DNA of 64,000 bases, from contig CM072804.1 of NCBI GenBank assembly GCA_037013495.1, positions 33,210,501-33,274,500 of the forward strand, read 5' to 3'. The notes under the pieces were generated by a model. The model saw only the letters and a list, made by a program, of their open reading frames with translations, ran no database searches and was not told the origin of the DNA. Origin of the DNA: Hippophae tibetana. Taxonomy: Eukaryota; Streptophyta; Magnoliopsida; Rosales; Elaeagnaceae. Each line of letters begins with the position of its first letter. The stretch's first letter is position 1. Positions 24,156-36,729 of this stretch are shown here, one piece after another. A program made the translations under genes and the position numbers.

Positions 24156-27100
24156 ATGTCTGTTGAAATGTTAATTGTTGATCTCAACAAACCGTTTCCT
24201 ATCGAGGGACTACACTTTAAAATATGGAGACAAAAAATGTTATTTTTCTTAACCATGAGAAGGTCGCTTCTATTCTTACTACTGGAAAACCAACATTGCC
24301 TAATCCTCCTAGTGAAGCTATAACAAAGGATTTAGACACCTACAATGAAAATGATTTTTTATGCAAAAATTTAATCTTAATGGTTTAGTTGATGACTTGT
24401 ATGAATATTACAATTCTGATAAGTTTGTTAAGGAAATTTGGGATATACTTCAAAAGAAGTACGACACTGAGAAAGCTGGAACAAAGAAGTATGATGTCAG
24501 TAGATACATGAAGTATCAAATGATTGATGACAAATCTATGGAAACTCAATCACACACACTATAGAAGATAGCACATGAAATAACTTCTGAAGGTATGACT
24601 TTAGATGAACAATTTCAAGTTGATGTTATTATAGATAAATTACCCCTTGTATGGAAAGATTTTAAGAATGTACTTAGACATAAAGCTAAGGAATTTTCTT
24701 TAGAAGTCTCATAACTAGTCTAAGAATAGAAGAAGAAGCCCAAAAACAAGATAAAAAAGATGAAGTACTTGTTGTCTCAAACAACACTACCAATAAGAAA
24801 TCCTCCTCCACAATTCTGAAACCTAAAGGAAGAAACATGGAAACTCAGTATCATAATAATAACAAGAATTGTAACCACCGAAATAGAAATAGAAATTATC
24901 CTCTATAGAATAGACCTCAACCCCATCAAGAAATAACACATTCATATGTTATAGTTGTAACAAACCTAGTCACTTGGCCAAGAACTGCTGAAATAGGAAT
25001 CATCCTTCCCACTAGGTGAACCTTATCGAAGATCAGCTAATTGCTATGATATTTGAAATCAATTTTTTTGGTGGATCTGAGGGGTGGTACGTGGTGCTTT
25101 TAGACATGTTTTCTATGATCAAGACATGTTGAAGTCATATTCTATGTCTGAGGATAAGAAAGTGCTACTAGGTGACTCCCACTCCACTAAAGTTGCTGAT
25201 ATTGGTAAGGTGAAATTAAAGTTTACCTTTGGAAAGACTGTTATCTTGAAGGATGTCATGTATACTCTAGAGATAAGAAAGAACTTAGTTTTGAGCTATT
25301 TTCTTAACATTCTGGGTTTACTCAAACTATAGGGCTGATTTATATACAATAACTCAAAATAATATTTTTGCTAGGAAAGGGTACGCCACTAATGGCATGT
25401 TTAAATTGAATGTTAAAATTAATATAGCTTATTATTCTACTTATATGTTGAGTTCTTTTAATATTTAGCATGCTAGAATTTGTCATGTTAATAAACGCAT
25501 AATCAAGAAAATGAGTACCTTAGAACTATTTCTTAAATTATATTTGAATAATTTTGAAAAATGTAAATTTTGCAGTCAAGCTAAAATAACCAAAACTTCA
25601 CATAAGTTAGTAGTTATAGAATCTGAATCATTATACTTAATACACTCTAACATATGTGAACTTGATGGAAATATAACAAGAAATAGAAAATACTATTTTT
25701 TAACTTTTATTAGTGACTGTTTAGATTATACTTATGTATATCTAATGAAAAATAAAAGTGAAGTGTTTGATATGCTTAAAATATTTAAGAGTGAAATTGA
25801 AAATCACCTTAATAGAAAAATAAAAAGGTTTCAAAGTGATAAAAGCACTGAATATGATTCAAATATTTTCAATGATTTTTATAAAACTCATGGAATCATT
25901 CATGAAAAAACTGAACCTTATTCTCTTGAAATGAATGTAAAAGTTGAAAGAAAAAATAGAACTTTTATTGAATTAATTTTTGTAATTTTATTAAACTTTG
26001 GTGCTGATTCACATTGGTGGGGGGAAATTTTATTAACTGTTTGCTATGTGCTAAATAGAGTGCCTAAATCTAGTAGTAAAATTTCACTATTTGAAATTTT
26101 AAAAAATAAGAAACCTAACTTAACTTATTTTAAAACTTAGGATTGTTTACCCTATGTTAGGATCCTTGATCCTAAAAGAAATAAACTTGCTAGTAGAGCA
26201 TATGAATGTGTGTTCATAGGATATGTTGTGAATTGTAAATCTTATAAATTCAATGACTTAAATGATCATGTAGTTATAGAATCAAATGATGTTGACTTCT
26301 ATAAACATAAGTTTCTCTTTAAATTGAAAATAGTGGGGGCTCGTCTTCTAGTAGTTTACCGATAACTTGAACTATTGAAAAAAAATGAAGAATTAAACAC
26401 TAAAATTAGGATAAGTAAACGAGTTCGAACCTTTAAGGATTTTGGGTATGATTTTTACGCATATACATTAGAGGAAGATCCCCAAACTCTTCAAGAAACC
26501 TTATATTCTTTAGATGCCAACATATGGGAAGAAGCTATAAATGATGAAATGGACTCTCTTGAGTATAATAGAACTTGGCATTTAGTTGACTTACCTCCTG
26601 GTTGCAAAACCATAGGATATAAATGGTTACTAAGGAAAAAATTAAAACCCGATGGTGCTATTGAAAAGTACAAAGCTTGAATTGTAGTCAAAGGGTATAG
26701 GCAAAGGGAAAATGTAGATTTCTTTGATACCATTTCACCAATCACATGAATAACTCATATACGTGTGCTTTTTTCTCTTGGAGCTATCCATGATTTAGTA
26801 GTTCACCAATGGATGTTAAAACTGCCTTCTTAATTGAGGACTTAGAAGAAGAGATTTATATGGATCAACTTGAGGGCTTTGTTGTTCCAGGTCAAGAAAA
26901 TAAAGTTTGTAAACTAGATAGATCTCTTTATGATCTAAAACAAACACCTAAGTAAGGGCATGAAAAATTTGATAATCTAGTTAACTCACATGGATTCAAA
27001 ATGAATAAAAGTGACAAATACATTTATTATAAATCAAAAAATGAAATTTTCACTATTATATGTTTATATGTGGATGGCATGATTTTTTTGAGTCATATAT

Positions 27101-27250
27101 TCATGTTAATGTGAAAATTTTGTTATATGCTAACTTTGATTTGAAAGACCTCAGAGAAATGAGTATAATCCTTAGTATACAAATTACTTGGTCTGAAAAG
27201 GGACTTTCTTTAGATCAATCTCATTACATTGAGAAGATCTTAAAGAAATA
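24156..27250 (+). pseudogene. Ty1/Copia gag-pol relic
   Basis: Copia polyprotein in the standard order, with many stops and frameshifts. Gag (24156-24720, UBN2-type: KPFPIEGLHFKIWRQKM, DILQKKYDTEKAGTKKY) has lost its frame near 24340. The CCHC knuckle CYSCNKPSHLAKNC at 24947-24988 is intact. The protease region (25084-25332) lacks the DSGA motif. The integrase core (25511-26140) has SNICEL where the first catalytic Asp is expected, but retains the FQSDKSTEYDS Asp and VERKNRTF Glu. RT (26375-27120: GYKWLLRKKLKPDG) ends in YVDGM where YVDDM is expected. RNase H is cut off at the Athila-like insertion (27264). Confidence 0.88.
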
Positions 27251-27263
27251 ATTACCTTAGCTT

Positions 27264-27572
27264 TGATGAGTGCTCAAAAAGCACTAAAATTACCATGATT
27301 TTATGCACATTAATTGATTAAATACATATATATTTATATGATTTTATCATATATTTATATAAATTTGTCTTTTCAGAATCATGGATATTTTTATTGTTTT
27401 TCAGGTATTTTCGCTTAAAAATGTAACTTAAAGACTCAAAAAGGAATACTAGAGGCAATGCATCACAAATATATTCATAAATAAATGAGGAAAAGTCAAC
27501 AAATATGGAAAAATGAGACAAAATAGGTTAAAAATGAGCAAATCGCGCATCCAGCCGCCCAGCTTTGCCGGC
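27264..27572 (+). repeat. 5' LTR fragment of the deleted Athila-like element
   Basis: First about 310 bases of the LTR, up to the GC-rich segment (CGCGCATCCAGCCGCCCAGC), then an abrupt change to leader sequence. Confidence 0.8.
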
Positions 27573-27948
27573 CATTATTTCCTGGGAGCACTCTTAGTTA
27601 ATACTGATTATGTTATTTTAACTTAGATATTATACTTAAAAACAAAAAAACAAAAAAAAATTCTAAAACTATCTCCAAAATTTTAAAGTTTTCATTACAA
27701 TCTAAGGAATTAGTTGCTTTGTTTGATCTAGGTACAATTGTGTTTTGATGGCTTAATTATTTGATTAGAACCAAGATGTGGATTATCTAAAACCTTCAAG
27801 CATGCCCTTAGTTTTAAGTACAAGAAAATTTAAAAATCAATAGGGCATGACTGAAAAAGTATAGGTAGACAATCTTGTCTTACGTGTAGGTTTGATTGAC
27901 TCAATGATGTGGGGACATTGAGTTTACTTAAAATGAAATCCCCAAGTT

Positions 27949-27997
27949 ACGTCTTACTAAGACGTTAAATTGAGCGCTGGATGGGACGTAACCCATC
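27949..27997 (+). ncRNA. Double-hairpin module, copy 1
   Basis: Two adjacent stem-loops in the RNA. ACGTCTT-act-AAGACGT spans 27949-27965. GATGGG-acgtaa-CCCATC spans 27980-27985/27992-27997. The same module is at 42856-42905 and 48316-48364. Function unknown; it is retained in this copy although all coding sequence is gone. Confidence 0.7.
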
Positions 27998-29018
27998 ATT
28001 TTAGGTAATTTTCTTTTATTTGTTTTATTTATTTAATTTCTATTCTTTATTTTAGTTTAATTACATGTGAATACTTTTAAAATTGTTAAAACTAAAAATA
28101 TTTGTTGAGATGTTAGAATTTCACAGCGATCTGTCTGTGTGAACTTTATTGATGAATATGATGGATGCACAAATCTCCATTACTACTTACACATTCTCAG
28201 GAAATAGGTAATCTTTCTTCTCTTTTTTCTTTATCTTTAATTTACAGTTGTTACATTGAGGACAATGTAAATTATAGGTTGGGGGTGGTGAAAAGTTACA
28301 TGCTTAAATTTTTTTTAACAATTTTAAAAATAATTTTTTTTATTTTATGTTCACATTTTCATTTTTATTGTGTTTGGTTTTATTTTCTTTGGGTGATTTA
28401 ATAATTTTTATAATTTTAGAATTAATTAAAAAAAATCTCAAAAATTTTTATCATTTCTTTAAATCAAATTTAAGTATATAGTTAAGTCTTTTGTACTGTT
28501 AGATTAATTTTTGAAAACATATCATGAAATATTTTGTTATTGTTTTTGGTAATTAGTTAGTTTTTGTTATAACTAGTATTTCTTGATAAGATGTGGAAAT
28601 TATATTAAACCCAAAATCGGTGTTTATGAATTTTTTTTTGTGGAATCTACCTTTGTAAGATATAATTCCAGCCTAATTTCCTTTATTCAAAGTGAAATAT
28701 ATATATTTTTTTCTACTCCAAACACATTTCTTATTTCTTCAAATTTTTAGATGATCTCTATAGGTATTAGCATTGAATGTATGAATTTTTTCTCATCTTA
28801 ATAGAGTGTTGTATATTTTTTATTATTAGTTTTGCTTAGATTAAATGATTTGAGTAGAAATTGATAGTATATGCTTATATCTCATTCATGCATGACTGCT
28901 ACAGAAAAAAAAGACATATTTGGGATTACCTATACCAAAATCAAACAAAAAAGCCACAAAATTAACCACTCACCAAAAGCCTAAAAAAATGTATAAACTG
29001 TACATGGGTTGACTCTCT

Positions 29019-29080
<62 letters not shown>

Positions 29081-29982
29081 ATAAAAAATAGAGAGATAAA
29101 GAATATATAGTATAATCTACATACTATGACCCACTTTGCCTACAAAGTTGTGAGTAAATGTTAATTACAAAAGAAATATATATAAAGTAATTCTCTAAAA
29201 AGTCATTGCAATTTCTTCATTTGTAAAAGGCATATATCTTGAAATTCTTTCTTAAGGAGTTTGATTTATGCATGAAAATAATTTTTATATATGATATCTT
29301 TATAATTTATACATTTGATTCCTTTCATGAGATCAACGTCAAAATAACACTTTGAGCCTTTATTCTTTATACATATGCGAACATATTAGTTCATTTCTAT
29401 ACATCAACTCTTTCGTATATAAATTAGTAAGAATTTTCGAACGCATAGGATTCAGTGTTTTGAGAATATTGACTTGTGAGGAATAGAGTCGAAGCGAATT
29501 CGGATTCATGACACTGAAATTGGGTGAAATTAAATTGATACATTTTTTATATGAAATATGAAAATGATTTTTGACTAATTATTATAATAAATCATGATTG
29601 TTTAAAGAGATTAAAATAACTTATGCTTGAGATTTTAATTATGATCTTAAAAGAGATTAAAAAGTATGAGACATTTTTGTGATATGTTGTTTTCTTTTAT
29701 TCTTAAAAGTTAATTTTTGATTTTGTTGTAATTTTAGTTTTTAAGTTGATTGTTTTTATTATTTGTTTTAATTTTTACATTTAGTTCAATGTTTGTGGGT
29801 ATCATTACTGAAAACCCCCACGAGACTCAAACTCGTTCACTAGGAAAACCTAGGGGTTTAAAGGCTTGTTGCATAAGGTAAATGCAATCGTGTCAATCCA
29901 CAGAAGTGATTTAGGATAGTTTAATTTTTAGTTTTTATCGCTTCTCTTCCTAAGGGACTAGCAAGAAGCAGGTTGGGGGTTG
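27998..29982 (+). other. Athila-like 3' non-coding region
   Basis: Aligns with 48365-50190. There is no env-like frame. It contains an (AT)n microsatellite followed by (GA)n (29022-29080) and ends in the G-rich putative polypurine tract GGTTGGGGGTTG (29971-29982) just before the LTR. Confidence 0.7.
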
Positions 29983-30583
29983 TGAAGAGTGCTCAAAAAA
30001 CACTAAAATTACCATGATTTTATGCACATTAATTGATTAAAAATATATATATTGATATGATTTTATCATATATTTATATAAATTTATATTTTCGGAATCA
30101 CGGGTATTTTTATTGTTTTTTTGATATTTTTGCTTAAAAATGTAACTTAAAGACTCAAAAAGGAATACTGGAGGCAATACATCACAAATATATTCATAAA
30201 TAAATGAGAAAAAGTCAACAAATATGAAAAAAATGGGTCAAAAAGGAGGAAATCGCGCACGCAGCCGCCCAGCCGCGCCGGCCAACACGCGCCCACGCCC
30301 ATCAGCACCCGGTCCCACACGCACTGCATTTCCTATCCCCGCACGCCTCTACGCACCGCTGCTGCTTTCCGCGCGCGCCACCTACCCGATGATGTTAGCT
30401 TACGTCATCTTTACCTACTATGCATTTTCTCCATTTTTAATCATTTTTCATCCACTTTTTATTCCTTTCCTCGCCTATAAATACCCTCATTATGTTCATA
30501 ACTAAGCACACCTAAAAACAAATCTTCTCTTCTCTTTCTTTCTCTCATTTGGTAGTTTTTTTTTTTACTTTTTCTAGTTTTTC
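29983..30583 (+). repeat. 3' LTR fragment of the deleted Athila-like element
   Basis: Starts TGAAGAGTGCTC (one base off the usual TGATGAG). It includes a GC-rich variable island (30245-30390) and a TATA box, TATAAATA at 30476-30483. Similarity to the full LTR ends in the CT-rich tract near 30583, where Copia LTR sequence resumes. Confidence 0.8.
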
Positions 30584-31066
30584 TGCCATTGCTATTGCAC
30601 TCTGATATGGTCGTTAGTTTTCCACTCAGACATGACCGTTATTTATCATAATTATAGCCATTATGTTTTCCACCTAGACATGACCATTATTTATCATAAT
30701 TTTCATACATTTTCTCAAACTATAAATAGAGAGCATTAGCTCTGAGTTTAAACAGATCATTAGGAATAACTCTTACAAATCAAAGAAGAAGATACTAAAT
30801 TACTTTTTGATTTTTTTGAGAAACATAAACTTTATAGGTGTAGCATTTTGGACTTCATTAGTATAGTGAAGCTTTGAGATAGAAAACAAAGATTTTGGGT
30901 TTTTTTTATCTTGGGAAAAATGAGGTTGTGTTTGCTTGCACAAGTTTGAGCAGAGCCGTAAAACTTCTTAAAAAGAATGACCTAGTCTGCGACTCAATCT
31001 AAGCATTTTATTTGAGTATGTCGGTAATATTATTCTTACATTATTTTTCACATACTTGTTCCAACA
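30584..31066 (+). mobile_element. Copia 3' LTR fragment
   Basis: Continues the Copia element after the nested insertion. It has a TATA-like CTATAAATAGAG near 30720 and ends in GTTCCAACA, matching the 23987-24131 fragment. Two near-repeats of CACT(C/-)AGACATGACCGTTATTTATC-like sequence lie at 30630-30700. Confidence 0.7.
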
Positions 31067-31974
31067 TGAGCGAATTACTTGTTACAAGTAAATATATAGA
31101 TGGAGTTTGTGTGTAAATCGTGATATAAATAAAGTATTCTTCTATTAACCAAATTGATAAGTATAAAGAAATGGTTAGATGGTAACTTTTACAAAACTAA
31201 AAGTACCCCAAGATAAGAAATTTAATATTATTATCAACGGAGGGAATATTTGAGAAATAAAAAAATTAAAATTTATAACAATAAAAAATTATCTAATAAT
31301 ATTAAATTATGTCTAATTTAACAAAATTTAATATTAAATAGGTCAAAATGATCATAGTTTGATTTAAAAAATGTTAAATTTAAATGATTGCTAAGTTTTT
31401 CTTTATTAGTGGAAACTTATGAGTTAGACATAAATGATATTACTTTTGTTGTTTCAATTTCTAATGTCATGTTTGTTACATAGTTTTAAAGACATTGATT
31501 GTATAATTTTTGTCGATCACATTTTTGGCTATAAAATGAAACCGTATTTTATAGAATAAAAATTGTATGGTTACTATGAAGTTTATTATCAACAGTGGCT
31601 ATGGGTCTAAACTGAATTTAACATCTTACTTACCTATTTGGAATTTCAATTCTAAAGTTATCCTTTAACTTTTTCTTTCATCTAAAATTAAAAAATAATT
31701 TTATTTTTATTTTTAAATGCAGAAAAATATAAAAATGAATTAAATATTAATTTAAATAATATTTTATAATGAAATTATATTTATAGACATAAAACAAATT
31801 AAATATAATTTTAAATATACGTTATTTCTTAAAACATTAATTATCAATTTTATCTGATCATATTACATAGATTATCATCAATACTGTATAAAATAATTAT
31901 AATATAACTCATTATAAATTACTACAATATAATTATATCTAACATAGCCAATATAATGTACCTATTTTGGTACT
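31067..31974. other. AT-rich gap, nothing recognised
   Basis: Very AT-rich, with no coding frame, terminal repeat or clear similarity to the rest of the window. Confidence 0.6.
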
Positions 31975-32820
31975 TGTTGGGATTAATCAGATTTACAGAG
32001 AGAGAAACTAGAGAGCAGTTAGAGAATTGTGTGAGGATGCGTGGATCCCTAAACGAGTCTATGTATATATAATACATTACATGTACACATATCGATTACA
32101 TAGGACGTACATATCACAACGTGTTAGAGGGATATAAGCATAAAGCAAAGTACATATAAATCTTGAGGTTGAACACACCATAGCTCGGTATGGAGGTCAA
32201 CCTTCCATCACCAAAGCTCTCATGCGTAGGCCGGTCCATACTATCAATGTTATTGTGGCCCAGGCACACTTGGCTTTTCCTTAGATGACCATGCTTGACG
32301 AAATGGGCTTCCAAGTGGGTCAGACTATTAGATGTATAGGGCTCGAGTTGATCTGTATGTCCAAACATATAGTCCCTATGCTTTTTCAACTCAAGCTCTG
32401 AATAGAGGTGGAAGAGTATTGCATAGGTAGGAATCTAATCGTTCAGTTCTCCTAATAAATGCTTGTCAGGTGATTGGAGAGATAAACGTGGAACTCTATA
32501 TAAGGGAGAGTGTGGGCTTCTCCTCATTTCATCATTTTCTACATATCAGACAAAAAATCACAAAAGAAAATTCTTTGTTATCTCAGTTCGAGCTATAGAA
32601 ATTTTGAACTCGGTGGTAAGAAATTTGCTCAGCTCTTAGCTTACTTTCTCAGGTTTTAGGAAAAAGCTTATTGAGTCTAAATTTTTTATACTTTCTCTGT
32701 CGATCAATTTAAAGAATTATTACCCTTTTATTTCAAACTCAACTCTAGGTAATTTCTACATCTAATGCCTTAACAATTTTAGGTTTCTTGATATTTTATA
32801 GATAGAGAAAATGCACAGAG
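31975..32820 (+). repeat. Possible LTR or leader of a Ty3-type element
   Basis: Begins TGTTGGGATTAATC, a typical LTR start, and precedes gag-like coding sequence in the same direction. A candidate end is CCTTAACA near 32774. There is no second copy in the window and no convincing primer site, so its identity as an LTR is tentative. Confidence 0.4.
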
Positions 32821-32989
32821 AAAGCACCTCAAGCTCAGCCTCTTAGGAGAAACCAAAATATCCCACTTTCTAGGGCCAAATAAAAATTGACAACACAACG
32901 TCCTCCAATGAGAGAAGCACCTCGAGCGAGAGGGATCTATCCCAACCCCTACCCTAACCCTTTAACTCTACCTCTCAACCACAGGTTGT

Positions 32990-35701
32990 ACTTACAATTT
33001 AGTTAAATATGCCTCAGACTAAGATATCAGTCCCAAGGTCATGAAAGAAAAGAATAAGGAACAAAGGGACAAGGTAGCCTATAGGCCTTACCAAAGGTTC
33101 AGTGGCCATGGTCAAAACCAGTGGGCTATCACCTTAGGACGAGGAGAGAATAAGATGAACATATGGAATTCCCTCATCGATTCAAATAATGATTCCTATG
33201 TTGGGGTCTCGTGATAGCAACCTATCTCTAGCTTTTTGGTTGGGGGTTAGATTTCCTATATACTCATTTATAAGGAAAATTTTGGCTAGGACTCAACTCG
33301 AGCTGGGTCAATTGATGTCTAATGGATGAAGGCACCTACTCTGCCTTTCATTGCTATATAATGAGCTCACGGTAAAGTAGGAGATGCCTAAGTTCAATGA
33401 GGCATATGTGTTGAATCAAAACCCTATAGACCCAAGAAGGGTCTATATGTCAGTAAAGTAAGACCAGAGCATAAACATGTCAATCCTTTAAAATGAGAAG
33501 AATTGGAAGGAATATTTCTTCTATGTCTCAAGTTGATGGAAAACTCCAGATAGTGACATGAGGCTAATAAAGATAACTTAGGATGATAGTAAGGTAGTGA
33601 TAAAGAATATATGCTCCTTCATCACGACTTTGAATGAAGAGGAAAAGTAATGATTGACTGATATCTTGAACTATATGCCCGAGAAAACTCTGTGGAAGTA
33701 ATTATTAAACACATTGTGCTTTGTTACTTATGGGATGATGAGACATGACTTAGTATAGCCCCATTAAAAGATAATTCATAAATTTTGAGCATCCTCTAAG
33801 CACTAGACCCCACCCATAGATTGTGGGGAAAGGTTTGAAATGGTTCCTAACACTAGTAAACTAGCCCTGAGACTTAACAGACTTTTGTTTTGCTTGAATT
33901 TGAAAGTAGGACCTCTTCACCCTTTTCTTTACAGATACCATAGAGTTCAATTCTGATGATATATTGGCGTGGCCTAAGACTAAGGTCGTTCCTTAAGGGG
34001 AGAGCTCCCAAAAAGATACACCTCTCTTATAGGGGATGATGTCTTCAAAGTAAAAGAAGAGAGGAATTATCCTGGGCATGAGGGCCTCTTAACCTTATCT
34101 TAGGATCAACACGCCTCGCCACTCCTAGTTTGATTCCTTATTAGGAAATCAAGGAAGGGGAAGGGTATGATTGACGACCTTAAAATAGACGTTGATGGGG
34201 TGGCTCTATACCAAGGCATGACACCAGAGAAGATAGACCACTATGATTGCCACCTTCCCTTCATGGCACACGAGAGGTAGCTCAATGCCATATGTGAGGA
34301 TGTGCGCTTTGAGGTTGTGATCAGTCACATTTTGTACCAAATGCATCAGTCCAACCTTTCTATTTTTTTAAACTCCCATTGTTTGGCTTGTTTTAAGTGC
34401 AAATCCTTCATGGACCAAGTAGGGGTTGAGGTGTAGAGAGTTTAAGATATGAGCTCATACTGGAAAAAGAAAGCCTTGCTTTGAATCGAGCCAAATACAC
34501 AGTATTATTGGCATAGGCTAACAAGTGGTAGGACGAGGCCATTGATAAAAAGAAGAAATTGTCCAAGGCCATTGCCAAGCTAAATGATAATTAGAGGAGA
34601 TCAAAGAGGCATAGAGAAAGGCCAAGGTTGAGTTTGAGGAGGCCCAAAGAAAGGTTGAGTCTGAGTTTAGGGAGGTTAAGAGAAAGGTCGAGATTGAGCT
34701 AGAAGCCTATAGCCACATGCTAGCAAAAATAGAGGAGAAAGAAAAGTGTGAGCTTGATAAGGTGATCGAATAGCTCTTATCGAGCATTAAGATAGGATAT
34801 AGGCTGGCCAATAACTCCTTAAAGAAAGAGGCCAAGAAGAGGGACCTGTAAGAGTATAATCCCACTTAAACCTAAGCCAAGGGTTAGGAAGAGAGCTTGG
34901 ATGAAGAAGATGGGACTGGGGACGTTTGATATTGGCACTAGCCTGAACCTTCTAATCATGTTGACCCAAAGCTCTATATGTCTTTTCCATCTCCTTTAAG
35001 CCTGATGCCACTCCTAATTGTGTGATCACGGGCTCACCCTTGTAACCTTCTGTTATCAATGAAAATCAATTGGCTTTGAAAACAACCTGTATTGCATGTA
35101 TAATTATGTTTTTATATCATTTATAGTATTTATTTATGATGTTGACCTACCCCTTGCTTTTGTAACATGTGTCACTAAACTTTCCTTAATATCATCCTCT
35201 ATAAAATGGGGTTAGGGACACTTGTAAAATTCAGACATCCTTTTTTGTTTGAAATAGGTTCCAACTCTTTCTCCATCTTTCATGCTTGAACCTTATGGAT
35301 TATGATTAGGAAACAGACATTTAGCTAGAGCTTTAAAAATGGAGAATGGTAGGTGCAAGAATGAGGTAGGAAAATTAAAAATTGAGCTATCTAGGCTCGA
35401 GGATAATCCTACCCTTTTTGAAGAGACCAAGTGTGAGCTTGATTCTTATAAGGAGTGGCTATCCCAAACTCAAGCTTAACAGAGAAGAACCATGACTAAA
35501 ATGGCCACCCTTATGGATAGGGAATCCCATTGGGAAAATTTCTACATGAAGCGGTATGAGATGGTCTTTCTTAAGATGATGGGTGTTTTTGAGGAATTGG
35601 AATGTTTCGTGCTCACATCGAGTTTGACCTTTACTAAAATAGTGGCTAGTGTTCACAAGAAAATTATCAAGATTCACACTGAGCTGTTTCCTTTAGTATA
35701 G
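32990..35701 (+). pseudogene. Ty3-type 5' ORF/gag relic (Transposase_28-like plus coiled coil)
   Basis: Coding-like sequence with many stops. At 33225-33560 pieces resemble the 'putative gypsy-type transposon' domain (PF04195): FWLGVRFPIYSFIRKIL, then NEKNWKEYFFYV. At about 34620-34770 a charged, heptad-like stretch (ESEFREVKRKVEIELEAY) predicts a coiled coil. A further Glu/Lys-rich frame runs to 35701 (MTKMATLMDRESHWENFYMK). Plant Tat/Ogre-type elements often carry such a 5' gene, but here no pol follows on this strand; the nearest pol fragment is inverted. Confidence 0.5.
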
Positions 35702-35984
35702 TAGATAGATGACGTAGACACCGGTCATATGTCTAAGCATCTAAGGAACTTTTAGCACTTTGGGAGGCTGGGCTATATGTTAATATAAAATATTTTTAAA
35801 CTATAATAATAAAAATATTTTTAATAGAATGCACTTGTGATGATAAAGTAATGTATTTTTCCAGATGTATTTTCTTTGAAAGGATAAAGTTGTATGGTTT
35901 GGTTGATGCAATAAACAAATGGCTTTGATCTGGGCTACTAATAGAGCATGGTTTGTTTGGTCCATGCCTAGTCATTGGATGTTT

Positions 35985-36665
35985 AGGGAGAGAATTCTAC
36001 TTGATCTATGACCAAGATGGTCAATTCTTTGGTGTTAGAGTGTTCTACCTAGTTAGCGAATGAGGTGATCAACTCGTGGCATGTAGTTTTAGAGGAAAGT
36101 GTTCTATCTGGTCTATAACCAATGTGATAAACTCTCACTTCAATGTTAAAGTGTTATGCCTGGTCTATGACTAAGATGATCAACTTTGTCTTAAGTGTCA
36201 GAGCGTTATACTAGGTTCCTGACCAAGATGATCAACTCATGACATGTAGGTTTGGGTGAGAGAATTATACTTGGTCTATAACCAAGGTTCTACTTAGTCT
36301 ATAACCAAGGTGATCAATTCTCACTTGAATGTCAAAGCATTTTATCTGGTCTATGACCGAGGCGAGAAACTCTATCTTAAGTGCCAGAGCACTCTACCTA
36401 GTTTCTGACCAAGGTGATAAACGCGAGACATGCAATTTTAAGGGAGAGAATTCTACCTGGTCTATGACCGAGGTGATCAACTCACATCAGTAGCAAAGCG
36501 TTCTACCTGGTTCCTAACTGAGGTGATCATATTGTAACATGCAATTTTGAAGGAGAGCATTATACCTGGTCTATGATCGAGGTGATCAACTCACTTCAAT
36601 GTCAGAGCATTCTACCTAGTTCCTAACCAAGGTGATCCACTCTTGACATGCATTTTGAGGAAAAT
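35985..36665. repeat. Dimeric tandem repeat array, about 110-bp unit
   Basis: About twelve subunits alternate between two types. Type A is about 52 bases around CCTGGTCTATGACCGAGGTG and ATCAACTC…CTTCAATGTCAG. Type B is about 59 bases around CTAGTTCCTGACCAAGGTGA and GACATGCAATTTTAAGGGAG. Each subunit starts with AGAGCATTCTACCTGGT-like sequence. No open frame runs through it. It sits between two Ty3-type fragments of opposite orientation. Confidence 0.9.
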
Positions 36666-36729
36666 AGTAAATTAAGGTTCCTCAGAAGGGGTATTTTTTA
36701 AGTGTCAAGTATTGCAACTTGTGACATCC

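Larger units (their letters stand above)
27264..30583 (+). mobile_element. Athila-like element with internal coding deletion, nested in Copia
   Basis: Begins TGATGAGTGCTC at 27264, the same start as the large element's LTR. It contains only LTR pieces, a little leader and the post-pol 3' region. Gag, protease, RT and integrase are all absent. Leader sequence (about 27573, CTGGGAGCACTC…TACTGATTATG) is joined directly to LTR sequence. The 3' half aligns along its length with 48304-50190 of the large element. It splits the Copia relic from its 3' LTR. Confidence 0.85.

Noticed and set aside
32114-32389. 91-codon minus-strand frame
   Set aside because: Lies in LTR- or leader-like sequence; no domain recognised and no support from neighbours.
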